Program-made: the position numbers and the translations under genes
Origin: Neocallimastix lanati (nom. inval.)
Taxonomy: Eukaryota > Neocallimastigomycota > Neocallimastigomycetes > Neocallimastigales > Neocallimastigaceae
Direction of reading: 5' to 3'
DNA length: 25,000 nt
Assembly (NCBI GenBank): GCA_016946835.1
Contig: JACVTC010000024.1
Coordinates: forward strand, 110,001-135,000
Shown: in pieces, positions 8,329 through 19,089 of the stretch
Layout: each line of letters starts with the position of its first letter
Position numbering within the stretch: position 1 is the stretch's first letter
Notes under the pieces: model-generated
The model's database searches: none
Told to the model about the DNA's origin: nothing
The model's input: the letters and a program-made list of their open reading frames with translations, nothing else

Positions 8329-11300
8329 CTATTGAGAATTATTTACAAAATTAATAAAAACTTGTTCTAATGAATATTGTCCAAAGTTATATTGACTAAC
8401 TAATCCTGCTTTAACCATTCTTTCCATGGTAGAAAAGACATTAGCTATATTTTCTGTTTTCATTTTTACTGAATATTTCTGATAATTCATAGAGGATTCT
8501 AATTTATAATCGTTTTCATTTTCTAAACCAAAAAGATTATTTCTACGAACAATTTGTTGCTCAAATTTGTCAGCATGTTCAGTGAAAACTTCAAGAACAT
8601 AGTTATCACTATGATTCATCTTTATACTCTTTGGCGTATCTACGCAAACTAAACGTCCCTTGATCAAAATAGCAATACGATCACATAAAGCTTCGGCTTC
8701 TTCGGTTGAGTGTGTCGTTAAAATAGTAGCTGTTTCACGAACTTTCTTTAAATCTGTAATCAATTTCCACATATAACGACGTGTAAATGGATCCATACCT
8801 GCAGAAGGTTCGTCAAGAATAAGATAGCTTGGCGAAGAACATATCGCAATAATTAAAGAAACTTTACGTTTAGTACCTCCACTAATCTCACCGATCTTTT
8901 TATTTGCGTGATTTTCAATACCACAGGCTTTAATTAATGCTTTGGCGTAATGACGAATATTCTTACGAGGATAACCTGCAATTTTAAGGTAAAATTGAAT
9001 TGTTTCTTTAACAGTTAATAACTTCCAAAGTGAATTATGTTGAGGACAGTAACCAAGAGATAAATTACCCATTTCGCTTTCATTTAAATCTTTATTACCA
9101 TAAACAATCTTACCATGAGTATGTGACATTAATCCAGTGATCATCGAAATAGAAGTTGTTTTACCTGCTCCATTTGGACCTAAAAGTCCAATACATTCAC
9201 CTACATTGACTCCGAATGTAACATCATCTACAATACGATTTATGTATTTTTTATTCTTTGGATCATACGTAATACGATTATCCATTTTTTCAAATGCTGA
9301 TTTTTTATTATTTTCACCAACTTCAATAGTAGTATGGTTATTAGTATGGTTATTAGTATGGTTATTAGTATGGTTATTAGTATGGTTATTAGTATGGTTA
9401 TTAGTATTGTTATTAACGTGGTTATCTTCTTTAATAGTAATGGTTTTCGAATATTTATTATATTTCTTTTCTTGATTTTCTTGATTTTCTTGATTTGTCT
9501 CATTAATTTTATTTTCAATTTCAAATTCTTGAGTGGCTGCTTTTCTTTCTTTTTCCTCTCGTTTCATCTTTTTCTTTATTTCACTTTTTTTCATAGAAAA
9601 GTCTTTATTAATTTGGTATACCTTCAACGCAATATTTCCATTACTATTTTCACCTTCTTCAAGATCTTGCTTAACTCTCTTCCATTCATTATAAACATCC
9701 GTGGCACCTGTCTCTAATTTTTTATTTTGAATTTCTCTTTCCTTTTCACTATATTGTTCACTTTTTCTAAGACGTTTTATAGAATACTTTTCAAGTACAA
9801 AAAGTATTAACGCAAAAATAATTACTACTAAAATAAAAGTAATTAAAATAAGAACGAAACCTTCTCTTTGCTTCAATAATGTTGAAAGACTGGGGATTTT
9901 ATTGGTAAAGAATAATTTGGTAATTATATCAGATTTTTGATCATGTGTTAAATCTTTTCTAGCTAAAATTTTGGTGCATTCAGGTAAATTTAAAAATGTA
10001 CTTATTTCATTTCCTTTTACTTTATCCTTTATACGAGAAATACAAGCCCAGAGTTTTATATAGATCAAAAGAATGGATCCTGGTGTAAATAAGAACAGTA
10101 CTGGATAAATGTCATAAAGATAGAGGCTTAAGATCGTTGCGTTTTCAGCCCTGTTATCATCTAAGTCGTCTATATCAAGTAATTGATTACTAATCGAATA
10201 AATATAAATTCCGATTCCAAGAATTAAAATTGGATTAATAATAATTAACAATGTTGAAATTTTTTCATAACTTTTAAAAAAATATCCAACAATATATTGG
10301 TGTAATAGACTACCAACAATCCAAATGAGAGACATTATAATGACATAAACAACTATTTTCTTGTTAAAAATACTAAGATCGAAAATGTTACATACGATTC
10401 CAATAGAAATCACAGGGATTAACATACATATACAATCACTAATCAAAATACCTAACCAATAATTCAGACGTTTTGTACCGTTCAAGAAAAGTTGATGAGT
10501 GATACCTTCTTCTCTTTCTTTCACTGTATATGGTCCATATATTGAAATAGAAAGTGATATCGCTAAACCGACGGCTACTAATATAATAGGTTCTTTTTCT
10601 TGATTTTCCATTCCTTTATATCTATTAATGATTAATTCTTCATCATTACTATCAAATCCAAATACTTTAACTTCATCTAAAGGATGATAGGTCGTAGAAA
10701 TACTTTCTTTAATGTTGTAATAATCCATCATGGCATTATCAATAATATTGATTGCAATAGGGGCTGAAAATGTATAAGTATAATTGGTATGAATGGTAAA
10801 TTGTAAATTATTCTGGCCATCCACGGTACCTGTAAATCCACCAATATAATTCAAATTATTAGGGAATGAATTGACAGCATCAAGAACTAATTCTTTTTCA
10901 TAATTGATATCATCTGCACTAAGTTTAGGATTAGTCCCAATATTTTGAATGATATTTAAAGCTTGTCCACTGGATCCCGGAGTATCCTTAAACCATTTAA
11001 CCTCTTCATAAATATTTGGTACAATCGTCATTGGTTCATAGTGTTTTTTAATATCTTTATAATCCTCATTACTTCGTTCAATCGATCTATTAAAGAAATA
11101 AAAGGCACCAAAAATAAGACAAATTGGTATTAATACATAAGGAAGAGCAAAGGATTTGTTTCTGAAAAATATAATTAAACGAAGCTTTACAATTTCATAG
11201 ATTTGTGTTAAAGAAGATGACCTTCTTTTTATACTATTATTTTTAAAAATTGGATCTAAATCTTGAAGTAAATTTTCTTGATCTATATTAATAGTTGTTG

Positions 11301-14300
11301 CAGTTTTCTTTTTCAAAACTAATCCTTGATCGCTATCGCCTTCACTGCTATAGTAGTAATTGTTATTAGGCTTATCACTTTTATAGATATTATCTTGCTG
11401 ATTACTACCCATATTTTGAACATTAGACATCGAAGGATCAACCCTTTCCTCTTTGCCTTCTAACTTAATAAAAAGTTCTTCTAATGTAGGTGCTGTTAAT
11501 GAATAATTATTGATACTATTGTTATTGTCTTTAATTATATTATTTAAATTTCCAAAAATATTGTTAAATAACCCTGAATATTTCATTGGTAGTAAATAAC
11601 TAATAATATAATCATCTTGAATGATTTTTTCATTCTTTCTTTTAAATTTCGTATCAACATTGACTTTGGTCGTTGTTACAAATTTCGTTTGAATTGCTCC
11701 GGGACAATAATGTTCAATCATAGAATCAGCCAAAGAACAGTCTTTGAAATCTTTACAGTTAATATCTAAGGTATAATTCATGTTGAAACAATTCTTTAAA
11801 AAAAGACTAGTACCTAAACAGGTAATATTACCTTCCGAAAGAACCATTTTTCTATCTGCTAAAAGATCCGCTTCATCCATATAATGGGTTGTAATAAAAA
11901 TCGTACATCCATTTTTCCTTTTTAGTAATAATTCCCAAATACTTTTACGAGAGTAAGGATCAAGTCCAGTAGTAGGTTCATCTAAAAAGACATATTTTGG
12001 TGAACCTAAAAGTGCTAAAGTAATACAAAGTTTTCTCTTTTGACCACCACTAAGTTTATTTGGGAAAGTATTCTTCTTTTCTAATAAATCAATTTCTTTG
12101 AGAATCTCATCCACATCTACTTCGATATTTTTAATACCTGCATATAATTTAACATGCTCACCAACCGTTAACTTATTATTGAATGTATCAAATTGAGGGC
12201 AATAACCAAAATTTTTACAAATCTCTGTTTCATGACCGGTAATTGGAATATCATCATAGTAAACTTCACCATGACTAGCCGAAAGAATACCAGTCATAAT
12301 ATTCATTAATGTAGTCTTACCAGCTCCATTATGACCCAAAATTGCAAATATTTCATTATAATATGCATTAAAATTAATATTATTTAATACCTTAATTTTT
12401 TCACCTTTCATCTTAAATGTTTTTCCAACATTTTTAACTGAAACGGATTTTTCTAAACCTTCTGGATCCTCTTGAATAAAAGGATTTTGATGATTATAAT
12501 ATCCTTTTGAAACTTCTTTTGACTTACGACGACTACAAAGACGGAATGGTTCTGTAATAAAGAAATACCATTTTTTATTATAATTATTACCCTGTGGTAA
12601 TACATTATCTAAGTAAACGGCTAAAATAAAGTATAATATAAGTGAAAATATCAAACATAAAAAGTTACTTCGTAATGCTGAATTATTATATAAGCTTGTA
12701 AACGAAGTAGGAAGCTTTAATTCTTCTAATTTAAATCATTAAAGAGACTAAGAAAGGCTAATGGTGATAAAAAGAGATTACAGAGCAATCTAGCCTTTGA
12801 TGTGCCCGATAGGAATGTACTTAAAAAGAAAAGTGTAAAGAAGAATACAATAATCATTACTCCTACAATATTGGCTGTTTTAGATTTTTTAATGAGCGTA
12901 GAAAGAATAAAAGAAATGCAGCAACATGTCATACCAAAAATCAATAAAATAGTAATTGTTACCCCCCATTTAATATAAACGTAAAAATTAGTAAAATTCA
13001 TTGTCAACGTCACCAAAAAAGCACTCACAACAATAATTATTCCATAGATAACAATCCAGGAAGCCCAAAACATCGATCTTTTCAATCCAATAATCACTAA
13101 AGATTCTTTAATTTTGCTCTCCTTTTCGATTACTAAATGATTAAGTAAACAGCAGATGCATGGGACAAAATAGAATAGCATAATAAATGGAATAAGCCCT
13201 TGAACACTTTTCTTTTTGACTGTAATTGAATAGCCTTCAGTATCCAAGAATTTTCTGCTAATATGAAAATCTTGGGTATTTCCACCAACAGAATTAACAG
13301 AATTGCTCATCATGGTCTTAATAATTGTTTTATCAATGACTGATTGAAGATAAAATGTAGATCGAATATTTGTTAATCCATCAAAAGGGGTATCATAATA
13401 TTTTAAAAGTTTATTTAATTCATAATCTGAATTATGATATATTGTATATTTTGTAGGTGTTGTAAATACTATCCCATAAAATTGCACTCCAATATATTCA
13501 CCTGTTATATTACTATTTAATACTACACTCTTGTATTTTGCGTTCATCTCTTCTTCACTCTTGGCTACTTCAATTTTCATTTCATAATTTGTATTTTCAA
13601 TACAGCTTTCATCAATTTCATAATCTAAATTTGTATTTTCAATAGAATCTTCTTCAATTTCAAATTTACTTAATCCATTTGAATTACATATATTATTATC
13701 ATATTCATTAAAAGTAAAATTTTTGTTAATATCAATTAGTGTGAATTTTTTGAATAATGCATTTCCTTTGAAATTTTCAATAAACATATTTTGAGTTTGT
13801 TCATTAAACTCTGAAGGAAATACAAAACAAAATTCATTATATTCGTCAAAGTACGTTGGTAATTCTAAAGATACAACTCTACTATTTTTAACAGTTTTTT
13901 CGCCTTGAACTTCTTCTTTCTCATTGGAAAATTTCGCTAAAGATACAAACAAATAAATAATAATATTTTAGAAAATGTTTATATATACATGTATATATAT
14001 TAATAAGTTTTTTTTTTAAAATAATAACTATAATACAAATATATATTATATCATTTTAAAATATATTTATGAATAAATGCTTTTATTATATATCAAATAA
14101 TTAATAAACTATTATTAAACTAAATTAATACATTTATATATATATATAATATTTATATAAATGTAGTAATTTTATTATAAACTTAAAAAATACTACAAAT
14201 TACTAAATATATATATATATATTACCTATAAAGATAATAATTAGAGTTGGAATAATAATTTCTAAAAAAGTAGACAATATTCCTCTTTTCTTCAAAATTA

Positions 14301-14340
14301 CATTTCGCCAAAGCAGAGTTCGAAATTGTTTAGATAACAT
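8329..14340 (-). CDS. ABC transporter, subfamily A (full-length, two exons, one frame break)
   Basis: ABCA proteins are membrane ATPases that usually move lipids or amphipathic substrates. Exon 1 (14340-14226) starts MLSKQFRTLLWRNVILKK and ends in IIIPTLIIIFI, the usual ABCA N-terminus and first membrane helix. A 289-nt intron follows, and exon 2 (13936-8329) joins in phase (G|CG, Ala). The zero frame stops at TAG 12726-12728; a -1 shift there gives about 1907 residues, normal for a full ABCA. Approximate residues: lumenal domain 45-280; TMD1 285-500, with EKESKIKESL; NBD1 540-770 (Walker A GHNGAGKT, signature LSGGQ, Walker B VFLDEP, H-loop TTHYMDEAD); TMD2 965-1430, with EREEG; an Asn/His/Thr repeat linker; NBD2 1600-1805 (GPNGAGKT, ISGGT, LILDEP, TTHSTEEAE). 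NBD2 has Thr for Gln in LSGGQ. The C-terminal SLEQVFINF is typical. The substrate is not deducible. Confidence 0.95.
9328..9417. repeat. 12-bp coding minisatellite (Asn-His-Thr-Asn repeats)
   Basis: Tandem 12-mers of the type ttagtatggtta code a repeating HTNN on the minus strand, six or seven units, in the linker between the last membrane helix of TMD2 and NBD2 (about residues 1545-1574). A second short repeat, ttgattttc (Asn-Gln-Glu), lies next to it at about 9472-9500. The units are nearly identical, so length is likely to vary between alleles. The plus-strand open frames over it are shadows. Confidence 0.9.
12666..12735 (-). promoter_or_regulatory. Frame break in the ABCA gene: slippery heptamer plus possible pseudoknot
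   Basis: Read on minus, the zero frame runs GAT TTA AAT TAG, and the continuing ABCA frame is -1 relative to it. The heptamer T TTA AAT at 12735-12729 fits X XXY YYZ. In the -1 frame a TGA lies just upstream and in the zero frame a TAG just downstream, so a shift can only happen within the heptamer. Slipping there joins LFNDLN to LEELKLP as expected for the family. After 11 nt come AAGCTT (12717-12712), CC, TACTTCGT (12709-12702), TTAC, AAGCTT (12697-12692), 18 nt and ACGAAGTA (12673-12666). The first pairs with the third and the second with the fourth, an H-type pseudoknot order. A one-base loss of T in the same spot explains the frame change equally well. Confidence 0.45.
13937..14225 (-). 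other. Spliceosomal intron in the ABCA gene
   Basis: Donor ATAG|GTAAT at 14226/14225 and acceptor TATCTTTAG|CG at 13937/13936. Removing 289 nt restores one frame from the family-typical first helix into the lumenal domain. The intron is almost pure A and T with TA-rich runs, in contrast to the exons. This phase-1 junction is what fixes the gene start at 14340 rather than at the in-frame ATG-like codons inside the intron. Confidence 0.9.
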
Positions 14341-14658
14341 TTTTATTATATATTATTTTGCTTAATATAAATATTCTTAAATATAAAAGTAAATTTTTTA
14401 AAAATGAGAGTCTTTAAATACAGAAATAGTATTTTAAAGTAAAATAAATTTATCTATTTTTCTTAAATATTATTTAAAAAATTATAATAAAATATTATTA
14501 TAATTTTATTTATATAATTTTTTATATACCATTAAAAAAAATTATAATAAAATATTATTATAATTTTATTTATTTTTTTATTATATTATATATATAAATA
14601 TATATATAAAAAAAAAAAAAAAAAAAAAAAACAAAAAAAAAAACAAAAAAAAAAAAAA
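14341..14658. other. Upstream region of the ABCA gene with a 60-bp tandem duplication
   Basis: AT-rich 5' flank. The block attataataaaatattatta at 14481 recurs exactly 60 bp later at 14541, and each copy is nearly palindromic. From about 14610 to 14658 there are A runs broken by single C. No promoter element can be told from the AT background. Confidence 0.7.
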
Positions 14659-15772
14659 GGAAGAATAATAAAATTTTATATAAAAATATATAATTTTATT
14701 TTTATTAAAGCTTTATTTTTATTTTATTTTATTTTAATTTTTTAATTGAAGAGTGGATTATGATTAATACATAAACCTATTCAATTAAAATAATAAATAA
14801 ATAAATAAATAAATAAGTAAATAAATAAATATAAATATAAATATATAAATTAAAAGAATAAAAGAGTTTTAAAATAAATAATTCATTAAGTTATTAAGTT
14901 ATTGGTGTTTTAATATATTAAATTAATTTATTTCTCCTTAATTTTATAAATAAAATTAAATTTTAAAAAAAAAAAAAAAAAAAATATTTTTTTTTTTGTC
15001 AAAAAATTGTACTATTAACATTATAACTTTAAATATGTTATATATTACAATATATAATTATATATGATTTTATATATAATAATATTATTTAAATATATTA
15101 GTTTTTTCCTTTAAAATTCTTTATTTTTAATTTTTTTTTTATTTTACATCATATTTTTATTTTTATTATTAGTATTTTTTTTTTCTTTAATAAAGAAATA
15201 TATAATAGCTATTTTTATAGAAATTTACATTAATCCGTTGAAACCGTTTAATATAAAAATAAATATTAAAACAAATTATAATGATACTTTATCATTTTTT
15301 TGATAATAATTTTAAGTATAGTTATTATTTTATTTAGAAAAGCATCATAAATATTTATATATATAACTAATTTTATTTCTTTATATTAAAAATATATATA
15401 AATAAGATGTATATATATTGTATATATATATATATATTAATATATGAATATGAATTAATAATAAATATTTTAAAAGGCTTTTTTAAAATTTAATATATTT
15501 TGACATGTTAATTTAAAATACCTAACAGAAATAATGTTACACAAATTAAAGATAATTTATTATACATTTATGACTACTTTTTTTTATATAATTAAAGGAC
15601 GCAAAACGAATAGAATGTTACACAAATTAATGGTAAAACATTATATATATGATTTAAAATTTCTAAAATAAAAATAATTATATACAATTATAATATAATA
15701 TTCTAAAATGATAATTCTCCGTTTTTGATGTGGATCTTTTAATATATACCTTTTAGTAATTAAAAGTCCAAA
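14659..15772 (-). repeat. Inverted-repeat arm B (about 1.1 kb)
   Basis: The reverse complement aligns with 4937-5831 (arm A). Arm B has about 250 bp extra at roughly 14880-15130, which includes A and T runs. Its outer part holds an internal duplication: tgttacacaaattaa occurs near 15535 and again near 15616. On the protease side it stops about 36 bp short of the protease stop codon, so part of it would be protease 3' flank. Not coding. Confidence 0.85.
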
Positions 15773-15808
15773 TCTATAATTATTAAATATATATTAAAAT
15801 ATTGTACT

Positions 15809-16870
15809 TCATATATTACTATCAATTGTAGTAATAGGATTAATTGTAGTAATAGGGTTAATTGTAGTAATAGGGTTAATTGTAGTAATATGATCATTTG
15901 TAGTAATAGAATTAATAGTATTTGTAGCATTAATGACCTTAACTAATTTACTTAAACAATCACTAAATTCACTTTGACATCCATTTTTGACAAGATATAG
16001 CTTAGAATTATTATTACTATTAAATATATCAATACAATCACCATCATGAATACAACACTGACCTTCTAAATATTTCAGACCACCATAAGCAATGTCACAA
16101 CTTCTATGATAAATTCCATTAGGAGAGTAGTTACTATGATTACCATTATTGACTAATCGATTTGGAGTATTATCATTTAATTTGCTGATAACATCTTTTA
16201 TAGACATATCAATGAGAGTTTTTCTCATTATATCTGTGGTAAACTTTATTTCTGGATGATCAGACATAATAGTAGCAGCAATACCAGCAACAATTGGTGC
16301 AGAGAAAGAAGTACCTACATTATAATCAATTAATAAACCACCATATAAATCCGAATTAAAGACAGGTGGGAATGTAACGTCACCTGGTGCGAAAACGGTA
16401 ATACATTCACCATAATTAGAATAATATGCTTTATGATAGGGATTGTCCATAGGTTCCAGAAAAGAATCTGCAAAGGCACCAACAGTAATAATATTTTTAT
16501 ATCCTGAAAAAGCTTTGAAATCAACGAAGTTTTTTCTTTGCAACAGCAATCTCTATTAGTATTACTAGCACTTACAAGAATGATATAACCAGCTTCCACT
16601 AATTTGTTAATTTTATTTTCCACTACTTCATTATAAATATTCCATCCATCACGTGAAATAATAATAAGTTTCTTATGTGGTTCGGAATGTTGAAGAATAA
16701 ATTCAAAAGCGTTTATTTCATCATAATTATAAAAATTGGGAGCTAACATATAAATGTTGCATTTTTAGCAACTCTAAATAATTTTCCCCAGCTTCAGAAG
16801 CAATTGCATTTCCATGAACTGGGTTATCAGTAATATGGATAATACACGAATTAAAGGTTATGCATTTATA
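15809..16870 (-). pseudogene. Subtilisin-like serine protease (S8) with hevein-like C-terminal module, broken
   Basis: S8 landmarks are in order on minus but in shifting frames. The catalytic His lies in VHGNAIASEA (His codon 16816-16814). VAKNAT follows near 16772. MLAPNFYNYD starts at 16749. The oxyanion Asn is in VSASNTNRD (near 16561). NIITVGAFA comes next, and the catalytic Ser is in GTSFSAPIVAGIAA (16309-16307). This needs at least three frameshifts; one is at an A run near 16540. The upstream end, with signal peptide, propeptide and catalytic Asp, is missing, and repeat C begins about 25 bp beyond. The C-terminus has a cysteine module (CDIAYGG, EGQCC, DGDC, NGCQSEFSDC) like hevein/CBM18, but with Tyr where two of the eight Cys should be. 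An ITTINP tail follows. It was probably a secreted protease. Pseudogene is favoured; several sequencing errors are the alternative. Confidence 0.85.
15826..15892. repeat. 18-bp minisatellite at the protease C-terminus
   Basis: Three to four copies of attgtagtaatagggtta code ITTINP repeats on the minus strand, close to the stop. Nearly identical units suggest recent expansion. Confidence 0.9.
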
Positions 16871-16894
16871 TTTATAAATTTTTTTTTAAGGTTT

Positions 16895-17074
16895 TTTAAC
16901 ATATAATTAATGGATACACAACGAAAAGAATGTTACACAAATTAAAGGAGTATAATATTTAAAAATTAAAATCTTTAAAAATAAAAATAAATATATTAAC
17001 AGCTTAATAATATTCTAAAATGATAATTCTCCGTTTATGATGTATATCTTTTTAGTACTTAAAAAGTCTGGACC
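16895..17074 (-). repeat. Repeat copy C (partial copy of the outer arm sequence)
   Basis: Same orientation as 15590-15772. Shared anchors are tgttacacaaattaa, tattctaaaatgataattct, ccgttt.tgatgt.gatct and a terminal aagtctggacc (17064-17074). Only the outer 180 bp of the arms are present. On the minus strand it is followed at once by the remaining part of the protease gene, so it lies where the protease N-terminus should be. The 15.6 kb and 17 kb copies bracket the protease as direct repeats. Confidence 0.85.
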
Positions 17075-17366
17075 AAATGTAATTGTTAGAAAAATTATAC
17101 TACTATTGTTATTAAATGAAAATAAAAACTTTAATTAATATTTATTTAATTAATAACAAAAAAAAAAAAAAAAAGAAATTTATTAATTAATAGTATAATT
17201 TAATGTTATGTAATATTAAATAAATATATGTATATCATAAATTTTATACTAACACATTGAATTAAAGAAAACATAAAATTTATAAAATAAATTTTATATT
17301 ATGTGAATATGTAAATAATTTATAAAGTTTTATTTTATTTTAATCATTATATTTTATTATATTTTT
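17075..17366. other. AT-rich intergenic DNA, no gene seen
   Basis: Contains an A16 run near 17159 flanked by attaatta-type sequence. No coding signal. Confidence 0.6.
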
Positions 17367-17506
17367 ATATTTTTTATATGTTATAATTATAACTTATAGT
17401 TATTATAAAGCTTTTAATATTTAAATTATACTTTTTATATTTTTTATATGTTATAATTATAACTTATAATTATTATAAAGCTTTTAATATTTAAATTATA
17501 CTTTTT
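17367..17506. repeat. 70-bp tandem duplication
   Basis: tttttatatgttataattat occurs at 17371 and again at 17441. The two 70-bp units differ at about one position (cttatagtt versus cttataatt). Each has a gttataattataac palindrome and an aagctttt block. Such low divergence in this setting points to a recent event. Confidence 0.95.
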
Positions 17507-18057
17507 ATAATATAATACTAATTAATTTATTATTATTATTTTAAAATAATTTACAACCAAAGAATATTATATAATGAATACCTTTTCTTTACATTTATTC
17601 TTTGCATAGAAAATGCCATAATCAATATATATAATTATAACAATTATAATTATTTGAAGAAGAAATTATAAAATTATTAAAATTTAAATTAAATAAATTT
17701 CAATAAAAAATAAATAAAGAATAAAACTATTTTAAGAAAAACAAAAATAATATTTTTAATTTATTCCTATTTTTTAGAGAATATTAAAATAAAAAATTAA
17801 GAAGTAGTAATAAAAAAAAAAAAAAAAGATAAAATATATATTTATTTTTATTATTGAAGATCTTTTATGTTTAAATGTCATAAATTAATTTTGAATAATT
17901 TTAATTTAGTATGTTTTTTGAAAAAAAAAAAAAGATTTATAAAAAAAAAAAAAAATAAAATAAAAATAAATCATAAATAAATTATATAAGTACTAAAATA
18001 AATTTAATCACAAATAATTAAATAATATTTTAAATACTAAAGTAAATGTTAAGAGTC
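17507..18057. other. AT-rich intergenic DNA with A runs
   Basis: No gene seen. A runs lie near 17812, 17922 and 17941. Confidence 0.6.
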
Positions 18058-18420
18058 AGGAATTTATGGTTTATAATTATGTCAACTTTATTAATATATT
18101 TTATGATAATGAGTTACTGGCACTTAATTATTCTAAATTTAAATGATCAAATGATTTTATGTTAATGCATTGTGGCTTATATTTTTATTATATTACAATA
18201 TGTTTTAATATATTTAAAGATTATTTTTCATATATTTGATGTATTCTAACATTTATGGTTTATAATTATGTCAATTTTATTAATATATTTTATGATTCAG
18301 AGTAATTAGTACTTAACTATTTTAAATTAAATAATTTTATATTTATAAATTATAATTTATATTTTTATTATTTTGCAATATGTTTCAATAAATTTGAAGC
18401 ATATTTTTCATATTTTTTTT
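18058..18420. repeat. 189-bp tandem duplication, diverged
   Basis: atttatggtttataattatg starts at 18062 and again at 18251. The following blocks (ttattaatatattttatgat, a cttaa.tattttaaatt-like block, gcaatatgttt and atttttcatat) recur in the same order. The copies differ by many point changes and small gaps, so this duplication is older than the 70-bp one. A cattgtggcttat motif in copy 1 resembles the dispersed motif at 6651. Confidence 0.85.
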
Positions 18421-18660
18421 ACTTATTAATAAACCTTAGATTATATATGAAATCAATTAAATATATTTAAAATTTTATTAATTATATTATTTTATTATGT
18501 ATGAATACATTACCTAATTCATTGTTAAAATAATTTCATTGTGATATCAAGCCCCATTTAGTATAAATAAGATAAAATTTGTCAAACATTTTGTATCTTT
18601 GTAAATACAAAAAATCATTATTATACATTAAAAGACTTTAAATATTAAAATAAAAATTAT
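18421..18660. other. AT-rich spacer with a short hairpin
   Basis: Contains ttttgtat (18589-18596) and atacaaaa (18605-18612), an 8-bp stem with an 8-nt loop. Nothing else seen. Confidence 0.5.
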
Positions 18661-18662
18661 TA

Positions 18663-19020
18663 GATTAAGAGTCTCAATTCTATAAAAAGTTTTCTATAGA
18701 CCGGTCACAAGAAACTAAATTGCAAGTAGAATAATGCATCAACAAGGATAATCTCGAAGAATGAGAATTACATATTGGAAATATTCTCAAAATCAAGAAA
18801 CTCCAAGAATTTATAAAGAAGGACGATCTTAGTGAACTTAAGCAAAAACATGAGGAAATAAATAAAATTCCATAAAAAAAAAAAGGTTCCAAAAAATTTT
18901 CAAGGAAATCAAAGACCTTAAAGCAGAAATTAAAGATGCCGAAACAAAAGACGCAATTAAAGTACAATTATTTGTACTAATGTCTCTTTATTAAGGAACT
19001 AGACACTAAAAAAATTTCTT
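18663..19020 (+). pseudogene. Degraded Lys/Glu-rich coding segment, part 1
   Basis: The plus strand has charged, coiled-coil-like stretches such as NILKIKKLQEFIKKDDLSEL and, after an A11 run and a frame change, EIKDLKAEIKDAETKDAIKV. The first frame carries a TAA and a TGA in its first 35 codons, and the later part has TAA stops. The minus strand is open over 18680-18967, but its product is rich in Phe, Ser and Cys, which marks it as antisense. The family is not recognised. The composition would fit a structural or nucleic-acid-binding helical region. It is likely the start of the chain of fragments that runs to 20.9 kb. Confidence 0.4.
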
Positions 19021-19089
19021 TCCTCTTATTCAATTGAAAATATTCTTATAAAATATATATAAAAATAAAACAAAAAAAAAAAAAAAAAA

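Noticed and set aside
9328-9417. CRISPR-like array
   Set aside because: Units are 12 bp without unique spacers and lie in a coding frame of a eukaryotic gene.
9137-9717. Plus-strand open frames and a second minus frame over the ABCA gene
   Set aside because: Shadows of NBD2 and the HTNN repeat in other frames; the ABCA frame carries all the motifs.
8329-12728. ABCA gene as two separate genes (an N-terminal 408-codon and a C-terminal 1441-codon frame)
   Set aside because: The two frames meet in the middle of one conserved membrane domain with nothing missing, so they are one gene with a frame break.
14301-14315. catttcgccaaagca looked like another copy of the MITE end motif
   Set aside because: It codes LLWRN in the conserved first exon of the ABCA gene, so the likeness is chance.
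8329-14340. A genome-wide ciliate-type genetic code
   Set aside because: The transporter has about 1900 codons with no TAA or TAG in its frame apart from the site at 12726, and ends at a family-typical position with TAG.
18680-18967. 95-codon minus open frame rich in Phe, Cys and Ser
   Set aside because: Composition is that expected from antisense of the Lys/Glu-rich plus-strand segment.
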